A stretch of 64,000 nt of DNA, from contig NC_085891.1 of assembly GCF_035222375.1 (NCBI RefSeq), positions 3,472,001-3,536,000 of the forward strand, in the 5' to 3' direction. Position 1 is the stretch's first letter. The number at the start of each line of letters is the position of its first letter. Below are positions 1 to 11,593 of the stretch, one piece after another. The position numbers and the translations under genes are program-made. Source of the DNA: Podospora pseudocomata. Its lineage: Eukaryota > Ascomycota > Sordariomycetes > Sordariales > Podosporaceae. The notes under the pieces are model-generated. The model did no database searches, was not told the DNA's origin, and saw only the letters and a program-made list of their open reading frames with translations.

Positions 1-1689
1 TCCTGCTCCTCGACGCTTACCATACTCCTTTGCAGCCGGTTCGGAACCAGGGGTCGATCCACTCAAGCCGGATGGTGGCCACGCATCTATGCCTCAACTG
101 AGCGCCCCATGCGAGATCACTATTGTCGACTTCTCCGAAGACAAGCTCTCGATTCAGAACAAGGACAACTCGTCTCTCGGCTCTTTCTTGGAGGTTCCAC
201 AACCAAAGTGGGCAAAATGTCGGTGGATCAATGTGAACGGTCTGAGCTGGGACGTTATCCAGCTGCTGGGGAAGCACAAGAGCCTTCATAAACTGGCCGT
301 GGAAGATATTATGAACACGAGGAGCAGGACAAAGGCCGAGTGGTATCCAACACATGCCTTCATTGTCTTGACTCTTCAAAGGCTTGACGACACCTACAGG
401 GACTCTGACGACGAGAGCTCTGATTCTGATGAGGCTGATGACACATCTAGCCATGCTAGTAATCGCAGCATCTTCAGTGGGAAAACTGGCAAGTATTCCC
501 GGAAGCTCTTGAGGCGGCTGAAACGGACATTCCGTGCTGGGAAATTCTCCTCAGACACCACATTAGAGGGTGGGAAGGACTGGCCCCAGGATGGCTCTGG
601 GCCGTATCCCAGGGCTTCACGGTCTGAGTACCCAGAAGGCCCGACCAGAACCTTGCGAAGATACCACGCCGCACCAGACGATCCTATCGCAAGGTTTATG
701 GACAGGAACTCAGCCCTGATCTCCAAAAACTACACGGTAGCCTGTGAGCAGGTCTCCATGTTCATCACGAACGACAACACCATAATTAGTTTCTTTGAAG
801 AATCGGCTGAAGTGATAGAGGCACCCATCATCCAACGTCTCCAGACGAGTGATACAATCATCCGACAGTGCGTACACCTCCCGTTCTCATCGCTAGTGCT
901 TGACTAACAGGCCTTGATTTCTAGCTCATGCGATGCGTCCATGGTAGGACACGCAGTACTGGATGGAATTATCGATCTTGCCATCCAGGTAGCGAGCTGC
1001 TATCGTGATGCTATCGGCGATATTGAACCCGAAGTGTTGACTCACCCCAACATCGGCCACACCAAAAAGCTGTACATCCTCACATCGGAGATCAATGCGC
1101 TGATTAGTTTCATCAATCCAATCACGACATTGATACAAGCCCTGCGTGATCACAAAACGGATATGGCGCTCGACAAAGCCATGGCCAAAATCCTGGACCC
1201 CAATCATGACCCCATCATCACCACGCTGACGTACACCTATCTCGGTGATGTTCTGGACCACTGCGTCCTCATCACAGATACTTTAAATAGGCTCAAGAGC
1301 TCCGCTGATGGGATGATAGGGCTGATTTTCAACACCATTTCAGCACATCAGAACGAATCCATGAAGCAATTGACCACAGCCACCATTATCTTCTTGCCGC
1401 TCACTTTCATTACGGGTTACTTCGGGCAAAACTTTGTTCCGTTCACCGTTTTAGAGCAAGATATTGGTTACTTGTGAGTGTTTCTCTCTCCGGTTTCGAG
1501 AGTCCATCTGTCAAGCAGGCTAACCAGTCTATTTGAAGCTGGAAAATCGCCGTCCCTGTCGTCTTTGCGACGATAATCCTTTTGCAGAGGGAAGCCATTG
1601 TCGACTATTGCAAGGCCATCTTCCAGCGTCGTTATCTCTGGGAGTTGAAGAAAAGGCGCTCGGATCGACGAAACAAGAAGCGGGTTTGA
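1..1689 (+). CDS. CorA-like Mg2+ transporter family protein, 3' part (5' end outside window)
   Basis: Predicted membrane transporter for Mg2+ or another divalent metal. The frame is open to the left edge (codons start at base 2), so the true start is upstream or in an earlier exon; the first in-frame ATG inside the window is at 89. Exons are 2-867, 925-1473 and 1539-1689. The introns are 57 bp (GTGCGT donor, CTAAC branch at 904) and 65 bp (GTGAGT donor). After the first splice the frame reads IIRQHSCDASM. The two C-terminal membrane segments and the loop TGYFGQNF, the fungal counterpart of the CorA GMN loop, straddle the second intron. The protein then ends in a basic tail, LWELKKRRSDRRNKK. 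A Ser/Asp-rich insert follows TLQRLDD. Family membership is clear from the loop plus paired hydrophobic segments; the transported ion is not readable. Confidence 0.85.
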
Positions 1690-2747
1690 GTGTAGAGCGG
1701 GTCTGGTGTGTAAACACACGCAGCATGATCAGGAAGGATGCTTATGATACCCATATCTTACGCCGTTCAGGGCCAGAAGCGCTTCATAAACGTCACGATG
1801 TCGCTTGACTGGTGCTCTTCGTGAACTTGAGGATGAGGATACTGTATGTCTCTACTTTTATGTGGGCATGCTCAGATATTTCTATCAGGTATTGATGTAT
1901 CCATCCGAACTCAGAACCTACAACTTCATCATCTCGTCGGCCCAGGAGATGCTTTCTAGGAGGGAAAGAACGTCTCACGTCACTGCTTCTCGGCCAGACA
2001 CTAGCTATATGCGGATTTCTTCTGCTCGCGACCTGCAATCTTCTTTTTACTATCCCTTCTGGTCCATTCACTGCCTCTTCTCCCGCCCACACCTGATTTA
2101 TCTGGCACTTTGATACCTTTTTCCTCTCTCATTCTTCTACATCTTCCCTTCCATCCTTCCACATCATCCCTTCTCATCCTTCCACGTCCTCCCTCCTCTT
2201 CCTTACACCTTCATTTTCCTTCCATCCTCCTCTTCCTCACTCTCTCGTCCTTATAGCCTCACTTCTACATCGACTCTTCTACGTCATCCTTTACCTTCTT
2301 CACTGCTGGCTCGCTTGACTTTTTATCGACCGTCCTCCAGTTCTTCACAATCTTACCAAGTCCCCGCCCGACTTCCAGCCACTCTCACTACAAATTCGAC
2401 TCTCTGCCTCTGATATTCGACTCTCTGCCTCTGATATTCGACTCTCTGCCTCTGATTTTCGACTCTCTGCCTCTGATATCCGATATATCCTGCTCGAGTT
2501 CGCTCAACTATTCCGCGCCTTCCTTCTAACAGCTGATATCGAACAGCGCATCGCACCTTCCTCTATTTTCAACTAACCGACATTTCTATTTGACTTTTTC
2601 TACAAGTTCCCGACCACAATCTTTTCCCATCCTTTTCTTTTATCTTTCAATTCTTACTTGCACACAGGACAGGAGGCCTCGCCAGTTGTCGTCCACAAAT
2701 AATTTACTCACTCATTTCTTTCATCTTCAGTCATCATCTTATTCAAC
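1690..2747. other. intergenic region and long pyrimidine-rich leader of the SNF2 gene
   Basis: No convincing gene. From about 2110 to 2740 the + strand is strongly C/T-rich (CTTCC, TCTTC and TCCTC runs), as is common in fungal promoters and 5' leaders. A four-copy 21-bp tandem repeat sits inside it and is listed separately. Confidence 0.6.
2394..2477 (+). repeat. 21-bp tandem repeat, four copies
   Basis: The units begin at 2394, 2415, 2436 and 2457. Each reads ATTCGACTCTCTGCCTCTGA plus T. The first three are identical and the fourth differs only in its first base (TTTCGAC). The array lies 270-354 bp upstream of the SNF2 start codon, in the pyrimidine-rich region. Confidence 0.95.
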
Positions 2748-5700
2748 ATGGCTCTTGGGGATACACCTGAAATCGGCCAGCAGACATATGGGACAGTTGG
2801 AGATTCCAACACGACTGACTTCCCACCATCACACACCAAACTCACGTTTGCTCCAGTGGTTGACCCAGATGCAGGCAGCGGGCCAAAAAAGGCCGGTAAA
2901 GTGGGCAAGAAGGCCAAAAAAAGCGACGCGGACCCTGACGGGCCCCCCAAGAATGCTAAGGAATACTGGCAGCAACACTATGCTCGTGCGTGCGAGAGCG
3001 GGTCGAATTTGAAGCGCAAGGCTGTTGAGGAGCCCTACGAGACTCCCTCCACCAAAATACAGCGCATGTCAGGCCCAGACGACAAATCTGAGGGGCTTAT
3101 TCCAGTCAGGACTGAAGAGGCCGTTTCGGTCAAAGCTGAGGAGGGTGTTTCGGTCAAAGCCGAGGCGGATGTTTCGATCAAGGCTGAGGAACCTGGTTTC
3201 ATCGAGATCGAGGCGCCTGTTTTCGTCAAGGCTGAGGGGCCAGGTCTCATCAAGACTGAGGAGGATACCGCATTTGACTACAAGATACCTTTACCAAGTA
3301 AAACAGCGGTCCAGGCTGCAGTCGACGATGCCTTGCAAACAATTAAGGACAGGCTTGACAAGGGGGATATGCAGGCGTGCAAGGACTTTGAAGAGCTTCG
3401 TGAGGCCACGCTGTCATTTGGGGTCAATAACTGTAAGCCAGTGGAGGGAAAGTGGAAGCTCAAAGGCTTCAAAACACCACTTTACAATCACCAGGTACGT
3501 ACATGATTCTTATTCCTAACTCAGGATCAGCTCACCAATATCTCATGGATGTGACAGCTGATAGGGGTGAGATGGATGTGTTCCCGAGAGTTCCACCCCC
3601 GCGGGTCCAATGGAGGGATCCTCGCCGACGAAATGGGTCTCGGGAAGACAGTTCAGCTCCTGGCGTGCATGTCACAAAACCCGTCTAGTAGTCGCCGGGA
3701 CAAAGCCCAAAAAACCCTCATCATTGCGCCAGAGAAGCTGTTGACGCAGTGGTATCGGGAGATATTTGATCATTGCGACGACAAAGGCCTGCGAGTGTTG
3801 GTCTACAAAAACGCCAATGCAATGGCCGATGATGAGTGCGCCAATAGTGATATCATGTAAGTGTCACGGAGTTGCCTTCCTGTGCGTTCTATGCTAATCA
3901 AGCATGAACGTTCAGAATCACGAATTATGCACAAGTTCAACGCCAAGCTAGCAAAGGGCTCGCCGAATGTGAGGAGTCGGAGGAGAGTGAGGATCCTTCA
4001 GATTTTCGAGAGACCTCCCTGAAGCAGAAACTGCACCGGCATGGCCCCCCGTTGTTTCGCATCAACTACCACCGCATCGTTCTAGATGAGGCCCATGCGA
4101 TTAATAACAGGGAGAGCAGCACGTCCCTCGCCTGCAGATACCTCACAGGCAAATATCGCTGGGTTCTAACGGGAACCCCGCTGACCAACACCACAGCAGA
4201 GGTATTTCCCTACCTTGACTTCTTGGGCACCAAGTTCAAGAAGTACGATACCTTCGTTCAGGCTATGGGGGGCGTCAAGGGCAAGATGGGAGACATGGAA
4301 GAATTTCAGAAAACGCTATCGGAACTTACTCTGAGACGTCGTGTTGACACGCAACTGATGGGCGCACCCATTCTTCAGATTCCCAAGGCACATCCGGTTC
4401 AGGTTGTCACGGTTAACTTTTCGCCTTTTGAGATGGAAGCATACGGGAGAACAAACCGGAGACAGATGGCGTTGGAGGTACGGCGCCAAGCGTATCAAGA
4501 CGCCGGTCAACCATATGATCCCGGACCAGAAAAGGGTACAATGCAAAAGATTGTCGATCATCTCCAATTCTTCACCTCTCATCCAGCCCTTGTTGAGCCT
4601 GACTGGTACGAGGAGCAGGAGAACCAAGACAAGTCTAAGCTGCCGGAGCTCAGTGAGGTCAAATGCAACTGCTTCTGCAGATATTGCCGGCGAGTCGTGA
4701 CCCCGGCCTCTAAATTGGCTGATGTAAGCACCTGCTTTCGTGGAACTTTCATCCGTCCGTAATACTAATAAATCTGTTCAGTGCGGCCACCCGTTCTGCG
4801 CCTCATGTTTCGGTAACCTCATAACCCGTCATCACAACAAGGAGAAAGCCTGTTGCCCGAGCTGCAACAAGCCAGTCGGTTCTGGTAGATCAGGCAAGGG
4901 CAGCTGTCCGAGTCATCAGGGCATGCCTATCCTGCCTCGCGATAACGGGCACACTTACCGTCACTTTGGTGACGATGACAATGGGTTTCAGCCACGGTTC
5001 AGTAAGCATCAAGAAACCACAGGGAAAGGGACGAAAAAGAAGGCGCGCAGAGCGAAATCTCGCAAGAAGAAGAGGCATCCATCGAAGAGAAGAAAAGCAA
5101 CCAAGACGAATAATAAGGGGGGAAAGCAGAAGAGACAAACTGTCCAAACAGTGCAGCAAACACGCGCCAACACGCTCAATTTCATGAAGGGCGTCGACTC
5201 CCATCCTTGGGATCCGGTGCCGCACAGCGCTAAAACGAAGGCGACACTTGACCTAATCGACGGATGGCAATCTGAAGCGCCAGAGGATAAGATTATCATC
5301 TTTGTGCAATGGATCCCGATGCTCTCGACTTTGGGCCGCATGCTTACACAGAGCGGATACCGGTTTGTGTACTTCTGGGGCGACCTGGACCAGAACGACC
5401 AAGAGCAGTCTCTAAAGACCTTCAGGAAGGTCCCGGCCGTGAAGATCATGCTGGCATCTATTACCTGCACCACACACGGTCTGAACCTCACGGTGGCGAA
5501 CCGGGCCATCATGTATGACCACTGGTGGAATGTTTGTCGCCAGCAGCAAGCCTTCGGAAGAGTCCACCGTATTGGACAAACCAAGGAAGTGCATACGGCC
5601 AAGATTGTGGTTGCAGGCTCTGTGGATGAGAGGATTATTCAAATTCAGCAGGATAAGGAGACTGCTATTTCTGGGGTTATGGATGGCATGGACGAGATCA

Positions 5701-5954
5701 AGAAGCGGCCAATCTCGATGGCTAAGGAAATCCTGGGGTTGGGGGATCTTTCAGACTCTATCGATGAAAATGCTGACCTAGATGAGGACGAGGATTACTA
5801 CGAGGATAGCGATGACGAGGATGAGGATGAGGAGGAGACTGATAGCGAGAGCGAATCCACTAGTGATGAGAGTGGCAGTGAGAGTGGCTCCGGTAGTGGC
5901 AGCTATGACGATGACGAGGATGATGGAGAGCACTCGGGGTCGAAGTCGGATTAG
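2748..5954 (+). CDS. SNF2-family ATPase/translocase with RING-type zinc finger (Rad5/Rad16/Uls1-like group)
   Basis: DNA-dependent ATPase of the SNF2 superfamily, expected to act in the nucleus on chromatin or DNA-repair intermediates. Exons are 2748-3494, 3558-3856, 3916-4723 and 4782-5954, giving 1008 aa; all junctions keep frame. The protein has a charged N-terminus with ψKxE repeats (118-173), Walker A DEMGLGKT near 273-280, DEAH at 406-409 and a Cys-rich finger from about 599 (CNCFCRYC, then CGHPFCASCF and CCPSC) between the two helicase lobes. A basic K/R-rich stretch and helicase lobe 2 (FGRVHRIGQTKEV) follow, then a very acidic Asp/Glu/Ser tail. A RING between the lobes is the mark of the Rad5/Rad16/Uls1/TTF2 subgroup. 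No HIRAN domain is visible, which argues against true Rad5. With the SUMO-like motif array, a Uls1-like SUMO-linked role is possible, but that is inference. Confidence 0.92.
3099..3266 (+). repeat. 24-bp coding tandem repeat encoding ψKxE (SUMO-acceptor-like) units
   Basis: Seven 24-bp units encode residues 118-173 of the SNF2 protein with an eight-residue period. Five units carry the SUMO consensus: VKAE, VKAE, IKAE, VKAE and IKTE. The first unit has VRTE (Lys to Arg) and the fourth has IEIE (Lys lost). Confidence 0.9.
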
Positions 5955-6444
5955 TTTGCTTATTCTTGCTTGAGGAAGATTTGACATTAAATATTGGCTT
6001 TCTTGACAGGGGAAAATAGTCTGGGATGGTTAGTGGCCGGTTGGTGGGACAGGAGTATCATAACTGCTGTCCCTGAAATCTGATGAGATTTAACAAGGCC
6101 AACACTTCGTTCAATTTGTAGTTTCCAAAATTCAATATTGCGAGGTGATCGACCACTTTTTGATTGCGGGTGCTCATCATGTTGTGCGCACCGGGTGGAA
6201 ATAAAGAGAGGAGCACCGTATTCAGTTGCATCCATGATCGATGTTCTACGCAAAGGAGAAGTTGCTAAAGGAATGGAAGGCGCTGTTTAGCAACGTGGAC
6301 GAAAGACTGATGATCACAAACGTCATTGGCAGGCCGAAAATGCGCATGGGTTGTTCGATTGAGGTTAGATTGATGTAGTTTGATTACCAACAGAGCTCCT
6401 TATTTCACCTGATGCACACAATAAAAATTGTGGGTCGCCTGCAA
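5955..6444. other. convergent intergenic region
   Basis: Lies between the 3' end of the SNF2 gene and the 3' end of the dioxygenase gene. Only short shadow ORFs are seen. Confidence 0.6.
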
Positions 6445-7750
6445 TCAAGGCGAGTGGTCGCCCACCCTGTCCCTTGCCAGACCAAGAGCCTCCTTCTCGT
6501 CTTCATCCAGAAGACCCAAAGCCTGTCGACGAGTCGGGGCCTTTGAGTCGAAGTAGGGTTTTTCGGCAAGCGATGTGACACGAGTGCCGTGTCTTGAATA
6601 CTTTCCTTCGTAATCCCAACTGGCGCTATGGATCGTAATTCTAACGTTATTTGCAGGTTAGTCAATTTGCTTTCCCCTCCTCTTCTTCAATCTGTCGTCG
6701 CTGACTCACCTGTTGTCCCACAGAGCACTGGTCCCGGCGGTCCATCGGAATCGGACCTGGATATCCGCGTTCTTCTCATACACGACATGCAGATAATTCA
6801 AGATCAAGTCGCTCTCAGCTTTATCCAATCCAACTATCCTCGTCGTCATCGCGCGGTTCACCCAGAGTGCTTTCCAGCCTGTTGCAGGGTGCACACGAAC
6901 AAGAGGATGGACCCTTTCGACGAACTTTGGACCGGCACTCGGATTCTCGCGGTCAAGATAGGCATGTGCGGAGCGATACACAGCTTGTTTTCCATCGATA
7001 AACTTGCGGAATTCGGGGGATAGTTTCTCATAAGCACCGTATCCCGAGGCCCAGAGCGTGTCCCCCCCAACCGGAGGCACAGTGTCGTTGTGGAGGTGGG
7101 TAATGCCTGCCGGCTGTCGTTCATGGACAAGATCGGTGTGCCACCGAGACGCTCCTCCTGGGTTACGAAAGTTGGCGGGCAAATCTTGGGCCTGGAGGTC
7201 TGGCCAGATGACAGTCACGCCCGGGACGCCAGGCACTTGTGGGACCTGGGGCTGCATCACGACTTAGTCAGCTCATTGCTACTGGGGGTAGGATAGCATC
7301 ACATACATGCACTTCAACCTCACCAAACCATTCTCCTAGCTCTCTCTGTTGTTGTGGGGAAATATCTTGGTCTCTGAGAAACACAACACTGCGTTCCGCG
7401 ATCAAAAGAGCAAGCTCGTCACGTTGCTCGGGTGTCAGGTCCTTCAACTGGAGACCCTCAATCTCAGTACCGATATGGGCTGTCAGGTCGGTCACCTTGC
7501 TTGCCGCCGAAAACAGATTCTTCTTGGACTTGTCAGCTCTGGCCCCTGCATCTTCATGGATACGCTCAGCACTGCGGAGTTGGTAGACATCCTGGAGATA
7601 CAAGGGTACTAGTGGACGGTATGGATATCCGTTGGTCAGGTCTACTCCAGACCTGATCAGCCGTTGCCGGGCTGGCTCTGGGAGGGCCAAGGTGTCTTTC
7701 TTGGGCTCGACTGTGTCGACGATTGATGCCTCGATTGTAGCAGGCGCCAT
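6445..7750 (-). CDS. TauD/TfdA-family Fe(II)/2-oxoglutarate dioxygenase
   Basis: Non-heme iron oxygenase that couples decarboxylation of 2-oxoglutarate to hydroxylation of a small substrate; sulfonates such as taurine are typical, but the substrate is not readable here. Exons on the minus strand are 7750-7307, 7251-6710 and 6640-6445, giving 393 aa. The introns are 55 bp (GTATGT donor) and 69 bp (GTGAGT donor). The start is the ATG at 7750; an upstream in-frame TTG is not used. The iron ligands are WHTD (His-x-Asp) in exon 2 and the distal His in NRITIH, which spans the second splice junction. The 2-oxoglutarate-binding Arg is in RHGTRVT. Length and motif order match fungal alpha-ketoglutarate-dependent sulfonate/taurine dioxygenases. 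It is divergent from the flavin monooxygenase gene 835 bp away. Confidence 0.92.
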
Positions 7751-8585
7751 GGTCAAGATGCTGACAAGAAAATGTATGATGTTTCAAGCTCTCGAAGACA
7801 CCTGTTTTGGGGTCCTCCATGAGAGGGTTCAGCAGCAGATATGGTTTGGATTTACAACAACATCGCTCACATGCCCCCCACTCGTCAAGGAAACCGGCAT
7901 TACCAAGCATTCATATCAATACCGCTTCTGCAAAGCGGTTATCAATGATCCAATATGTATACCGGATTGCGAGATCACTACAATATGTCGTGGAAGTGAG
8001 GGTCACTGCACATCACCGGACCTATCAGTCCGTTCGATGACGGGGAATGACGGATGCGTTTGTGATGCCATGTCTGCACAAATTGTGTGCTTGGCAGTCA
8101 CCATAATACGGGTACATTTGATTTCAGGGCTTGTCACGGTATCAAAATTGCAAGCTACCACAGAGCTGGTCGTATACCCAAGTCCACAGTTCTGGCAGTT
8201 TTCAAAGCCATTCTATCCGATTTATTCTCTTGTCCCATGACTCACCCAATGTCTTGTCAAAAGTAGAGATGAATGCATGTAGCCTACCTAGAGAATGCCG
8301 ATCAAATCGAAGAGTGATAAGGGATCTGGCACCAATTCAGCATTGTCAACTCTTTCAATACAGCCCCTTAGAGCACATACCATTTTCAGAATCAACATTG
8401 ATGTTTGCGCGATCAGCTACGCAATATGGCGTGATCCATGACGCGGGGGTTGGGCCACATCTAAGCTCGCAGAAAGGTATCGCATCTCCATATTTGGAGT
8501 CCACTAAGATGCTGAGCTTGATACTTTTTTATATTTCCCTTCCTAATGTTGCTCAAAACAGTGATAGAGATTCACCATCAGGAAC
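7751..8585. promoter_or_regulatory. divergent promoter region between the dioxygenase and flavin monooxygenase genes
   Basis: 835 bp separate the two start codons (7750 minus, 8586 plus). No gene was recognised. The ORFs crossing it are antisense or leader shadows. It should hold both promoters. Confidence 0.5.
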
Positions 8586-10175
8586 ATGTCGGAACTACGA
8601 AGTCAACCTTCTCGGCAGACGGTCGCAGTCATCGGAGCAGGTATCAGCGGCGTATGCACAGCTGCACACTTGCTAAAAGAAGGTCTCTCAGTGACGGTCT
8701 TCGAACGCTCAAGCATTGCCGGTGGAATCTGGCACTATGATGACCGCGTTCCCGGCGACCCACCATATCCTAGCAACACGCCGTCTCTTGGGGACTATGA
8801 GGTTTCTCAACGAGGTCAATTTTCGTATGTTACGCCTCCATCTGAGCAAAGGAACGAAACACCACAGAATCTGACCTTTCGGGTGGAAGCAAACAACTAC
8901 CTTTCCGACCTCGAGGCGCACTTCTCACCACCCGGCCCGTGTTACCGAGGCCTACGCAATAACGTCCCGACATACCTCATGGAAAGTAGTCTGGGCCAGT
9001 GGCCCGAGGGTACCGAACCCGTTGTTGGTCAAAGAGATGTTGAAAATTACGTCCAAGGCCTGGCAGAAGTGCATGACGTCAACAACCAGACTCTATTTCA
9101 CACCCGAGTAGATGAGGTCAAGAAGACACACGATGGGCTCAAGTGGGAGTTGCGATCAGTGACGTTGGAGAAAGAAGAGCTTGGTGTTCGGCTCACTGAA
9201 AGATTACATCTATTTGATCGAGTTGTCGTGGCTTCGGGGCATTATAACATGCCACGGATTCCTGACATTACTGGACTCAAGGAATGGAAAACAAGGTTTC
9301 CCGCCAGGATCATTCATTCAAAGCAGTATCGAAACCCACAGAGGTATCGGGACCAGAATGTGGTGGTTCTTGGTGCTGGTGTGTCTGCTTTGGATATCTG
9401 CCGGGAGCTGGATGGAGTTGTAAACAAAGTCTACCAGAGTGCCCGTGGAGGACAGTTTGACCTCCCAGTCTCACTGCTGCCATCATCTACGAGACGAGTG
9501 CCGGAAATAGCTAGCTTTATTCTCGATAACGACGAAAGACACCAGCACTTTCCGGAAGAAGGCCAGCATATTCCCGGGAAGATCGCTTTGAAGGACGGCC
9601 AGGTACTCGACAAGATTCACCACGTGGTCATGGCAACAGGATATATAACATCTTACCCTTTCCTCCCGCATCTCCATTCCGACACGGCACCAATCACAGA
9701 ACCAGGGGAATATCTGGTGGTGACATCGGACGGCAACATGGCGCATAACTTGCACAAAGATATCTTCTACATCCCCGACCCAACCTTGGCTTTTGTAGGC
9801 GTACCTTATCATGTGGTCACGTTTTCGCTTTTTGATTTTCAGGCCCAGGCGGTGGCAAGAGTGTTTGCTGGGAGAGCAAAGCTTCCAAGTCAAAAATTGA
9901 TGAGACACGAGTACGAGAGAAGGGTGCTGGAGAGAGGCCTCGGAAGAGGGTTCCACTCGCTGCATCAAGAGGGAAAGGAGTTGGCGTATGTAAGGGAGCT
10001 GGTTGAATGGGTCAACGAAGGTGATGTTCATGGAGAGGGGCGGAATGACTGCAACATGAAGGGGCATACCGAGGAGTGGCTGGCGGGATATTATGAGATG
10101 AAGGCAAAGACTAGAGGGTTGTTTCCAGGTAGGGGAATTAAATCTGTGGCGGAAGATACTACACTACGCAACTGA
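8586..10175 (+). CDS. FMO-like flavin-containing monooxygenase
   Basis: FAD- and NADPH-dependent monooxygenase that hydroxylates soft nucleophiles (N or S) or performs Baeyer-Villiger-type reactions; the substrate is unknown. It is a single 529-aa exon starting at ATG 8586. The N-terminal FAD Rossmann motif VAVIGAGISG is near residues 13-22. The second NADPH-binding Rossmann motif is VVVLGAGVSALD, and the late ATG motif is VMATGY. The segment VVVASGHYNMPRIP matches the FMO-type SGxxxxPxxP region. No signal peptide is seen, so it is probably cytosolic or ER-associated. It sits head to head with the TauD-type dioxygenase, which suggests a small catabolic pair acting on related compounds; this is inference from position only. 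Confidence 0.9.
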   Translation: MSELRSQPSRQTVAVIGAGISGVCTAAHLLKEGLSVTVFERSSIAGGIWHYDDRVPGDPPYPSNTPSLGDYEVSQRGQFSYVTPPSEQRNETPQNLTFRVEANNYLSDLEAHFSPPGPCYRGLRNNVPTYLMESSLGQWPEGTEPVVGQRDVENYVQGLAEVHDVNNQTLFHTRVDEVKKTHDGLKWELRSVTLEKEELGVRLTERLHLFDRVVVASGHYNMPRIPDITGLKEWKTRFPARIIHSKQYRNPQRYRDQNVVVLGAGVSALDICRELDGVVNKVYQSARGGQFDLPVSLLPSSTRRVPEIASFILDNDERHQHFPEEGQHIPGKIALKDGQVLDKIHHVVMATGYITSYPFLPHLHSDTAPITEPGEYLVVTSDGNMAHNLHKDIFYIPDPTLAFVGVPYHVVTFSLFDFQAQAVARVFAGRAKLPSQKLMRHEYERRVLERGLGRGFHSLHQEGKELAYVRELVEWVNEGDVHGEGRNDCNMKGHTEEWLAGYYEMKAKTRGLFPGRGIKSVAEDTTLRN

Positions 10176-11593
10176 GGTTGCGACATCTCGAGACTTCTCG
10201 GGTACGGTACCCGTGACGCAAACGGGCATTTCTTTGTGGTTCTCCCATCTGGCTTCTTCTAGAGTCTGGTGGTGCTCTTCCACCGTCTTCTAGCATCTTC
10301 ATCACACTCAGTCTGTGGCCCAAAGTGGGGCCGAGCAGATGGCAACCGGGCACTGACGTCACCCGAACGTCGGGAGAATCGGATGGGACAGTCCGCCCAT
10401 AGAGGCTCTCATTTCTTTGCCTTATCACTCATGCGCAAATGAGTTGTTGTTGAGGAAAATAAGGTTATTGGATAGAGGGGCTTCTGGAGAGCAACTGTAT
10501 GTAAAACTTTGTCTGAGAAAATTCGTTGTTGCAGAGATATTGCCGCAGAGAGTCACGAAATGCCCCAAAAGCTGGGTGTTATGTCCTTTTCCATCCGCGT
10601 GTTACGCGCAACAGGTCTGAATTCTACTTCAGTAGTATCTTTGAATTCTTCTTTTCTCACGCTATAACTTGACGTGGAGTGTTTGACGGAGGTCTATCAC
10701 GCTATCAAGCAATTCGATGAAGAAGGCGAGATCCCATCTGCTTTCCTGGGGGTCCTTCTCCGCAGGGGGCGTCCTTCTACCTTGAGTGCACTCCTATCTC
10801 AAAGCTTCCTAACTACACCCCCAGATACTTTGCAGTTCCCAAACATGAAAAGAAGATCAACAGTTCATCACACTCGAAATCGCTTACAAAAACTAATCTC
10901 TGGCATCATCAGCACTGGCTTTACCTCCGCACATTTTTTACTGAAAGAAAGGAGCAGTGCATCACCAGATCAAGACCAACATACCAGTCCACCCCCACCA
11001 AAAGTGACCTTCAACCATCACATGCCAAATCACACTGACACATGCAAATAGCTACGTAATGGCTACGAACTTGACCATTTCAGGCGGGCTGATTGTGTTT
11101 GCCCCAGAGGTGCCCCCCAATGATGTACTTAACAAACCCTTCAGTCCCCAGATTTTGGCGGAAGCTTTTTTTCTTCTTTTTCTTTTCATCGAACTGCAGA
11201 AGTCAGCCAGTCAACAAGCATAAAGGCACGTATAATTCACCCCATTTTGTTGTTAACAAACACATACTTCACTAACCAACACAACAGGCACTCTTGCTCG
11301 CTCGCTCCGCTGCTGTAGTAAGCTTCTGTTCGTCCACGCCTTCTTGATTTCGCTTGCTGACCAGTCTCTTGCAGATTTGTGTGATTACTTACCTCTCGCT
11401 CGTAAATTTTGTGTGACAGCTTGTCACTCGCTGGTGAATTGTTTGTGGTAAGTTTTCGCTCGCTCACTCTTGTTGACCTCGTCTGCTAATGCTGGTTTTT
11501 TTCACAGCTGTGCTTGCACACGCTCGCTCGATCCGTTCGCTCGCCCCACGCCACCCATTTATCGCTTTTTCTTTTTTCTTTTTTTTCTCGACA
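10176..11593. other. intergenic region
   Basis: No supported gene. The distal part (about 11280-11590) is C/T-rich with repeated GCTCGCTCG-like stretches and a run of T (11565-11587) just before the ATG of the doubtful ORF at 11594. Confidence 0.5.

Noticed and set aside
5009-5602. Long antisense ORFs over the SNF2, PRP8, eIF3c and RPL7 genes
   Set aside because: They mirror the codon bias of strongly conserved genes on the other strand and have no family motifs of their own.
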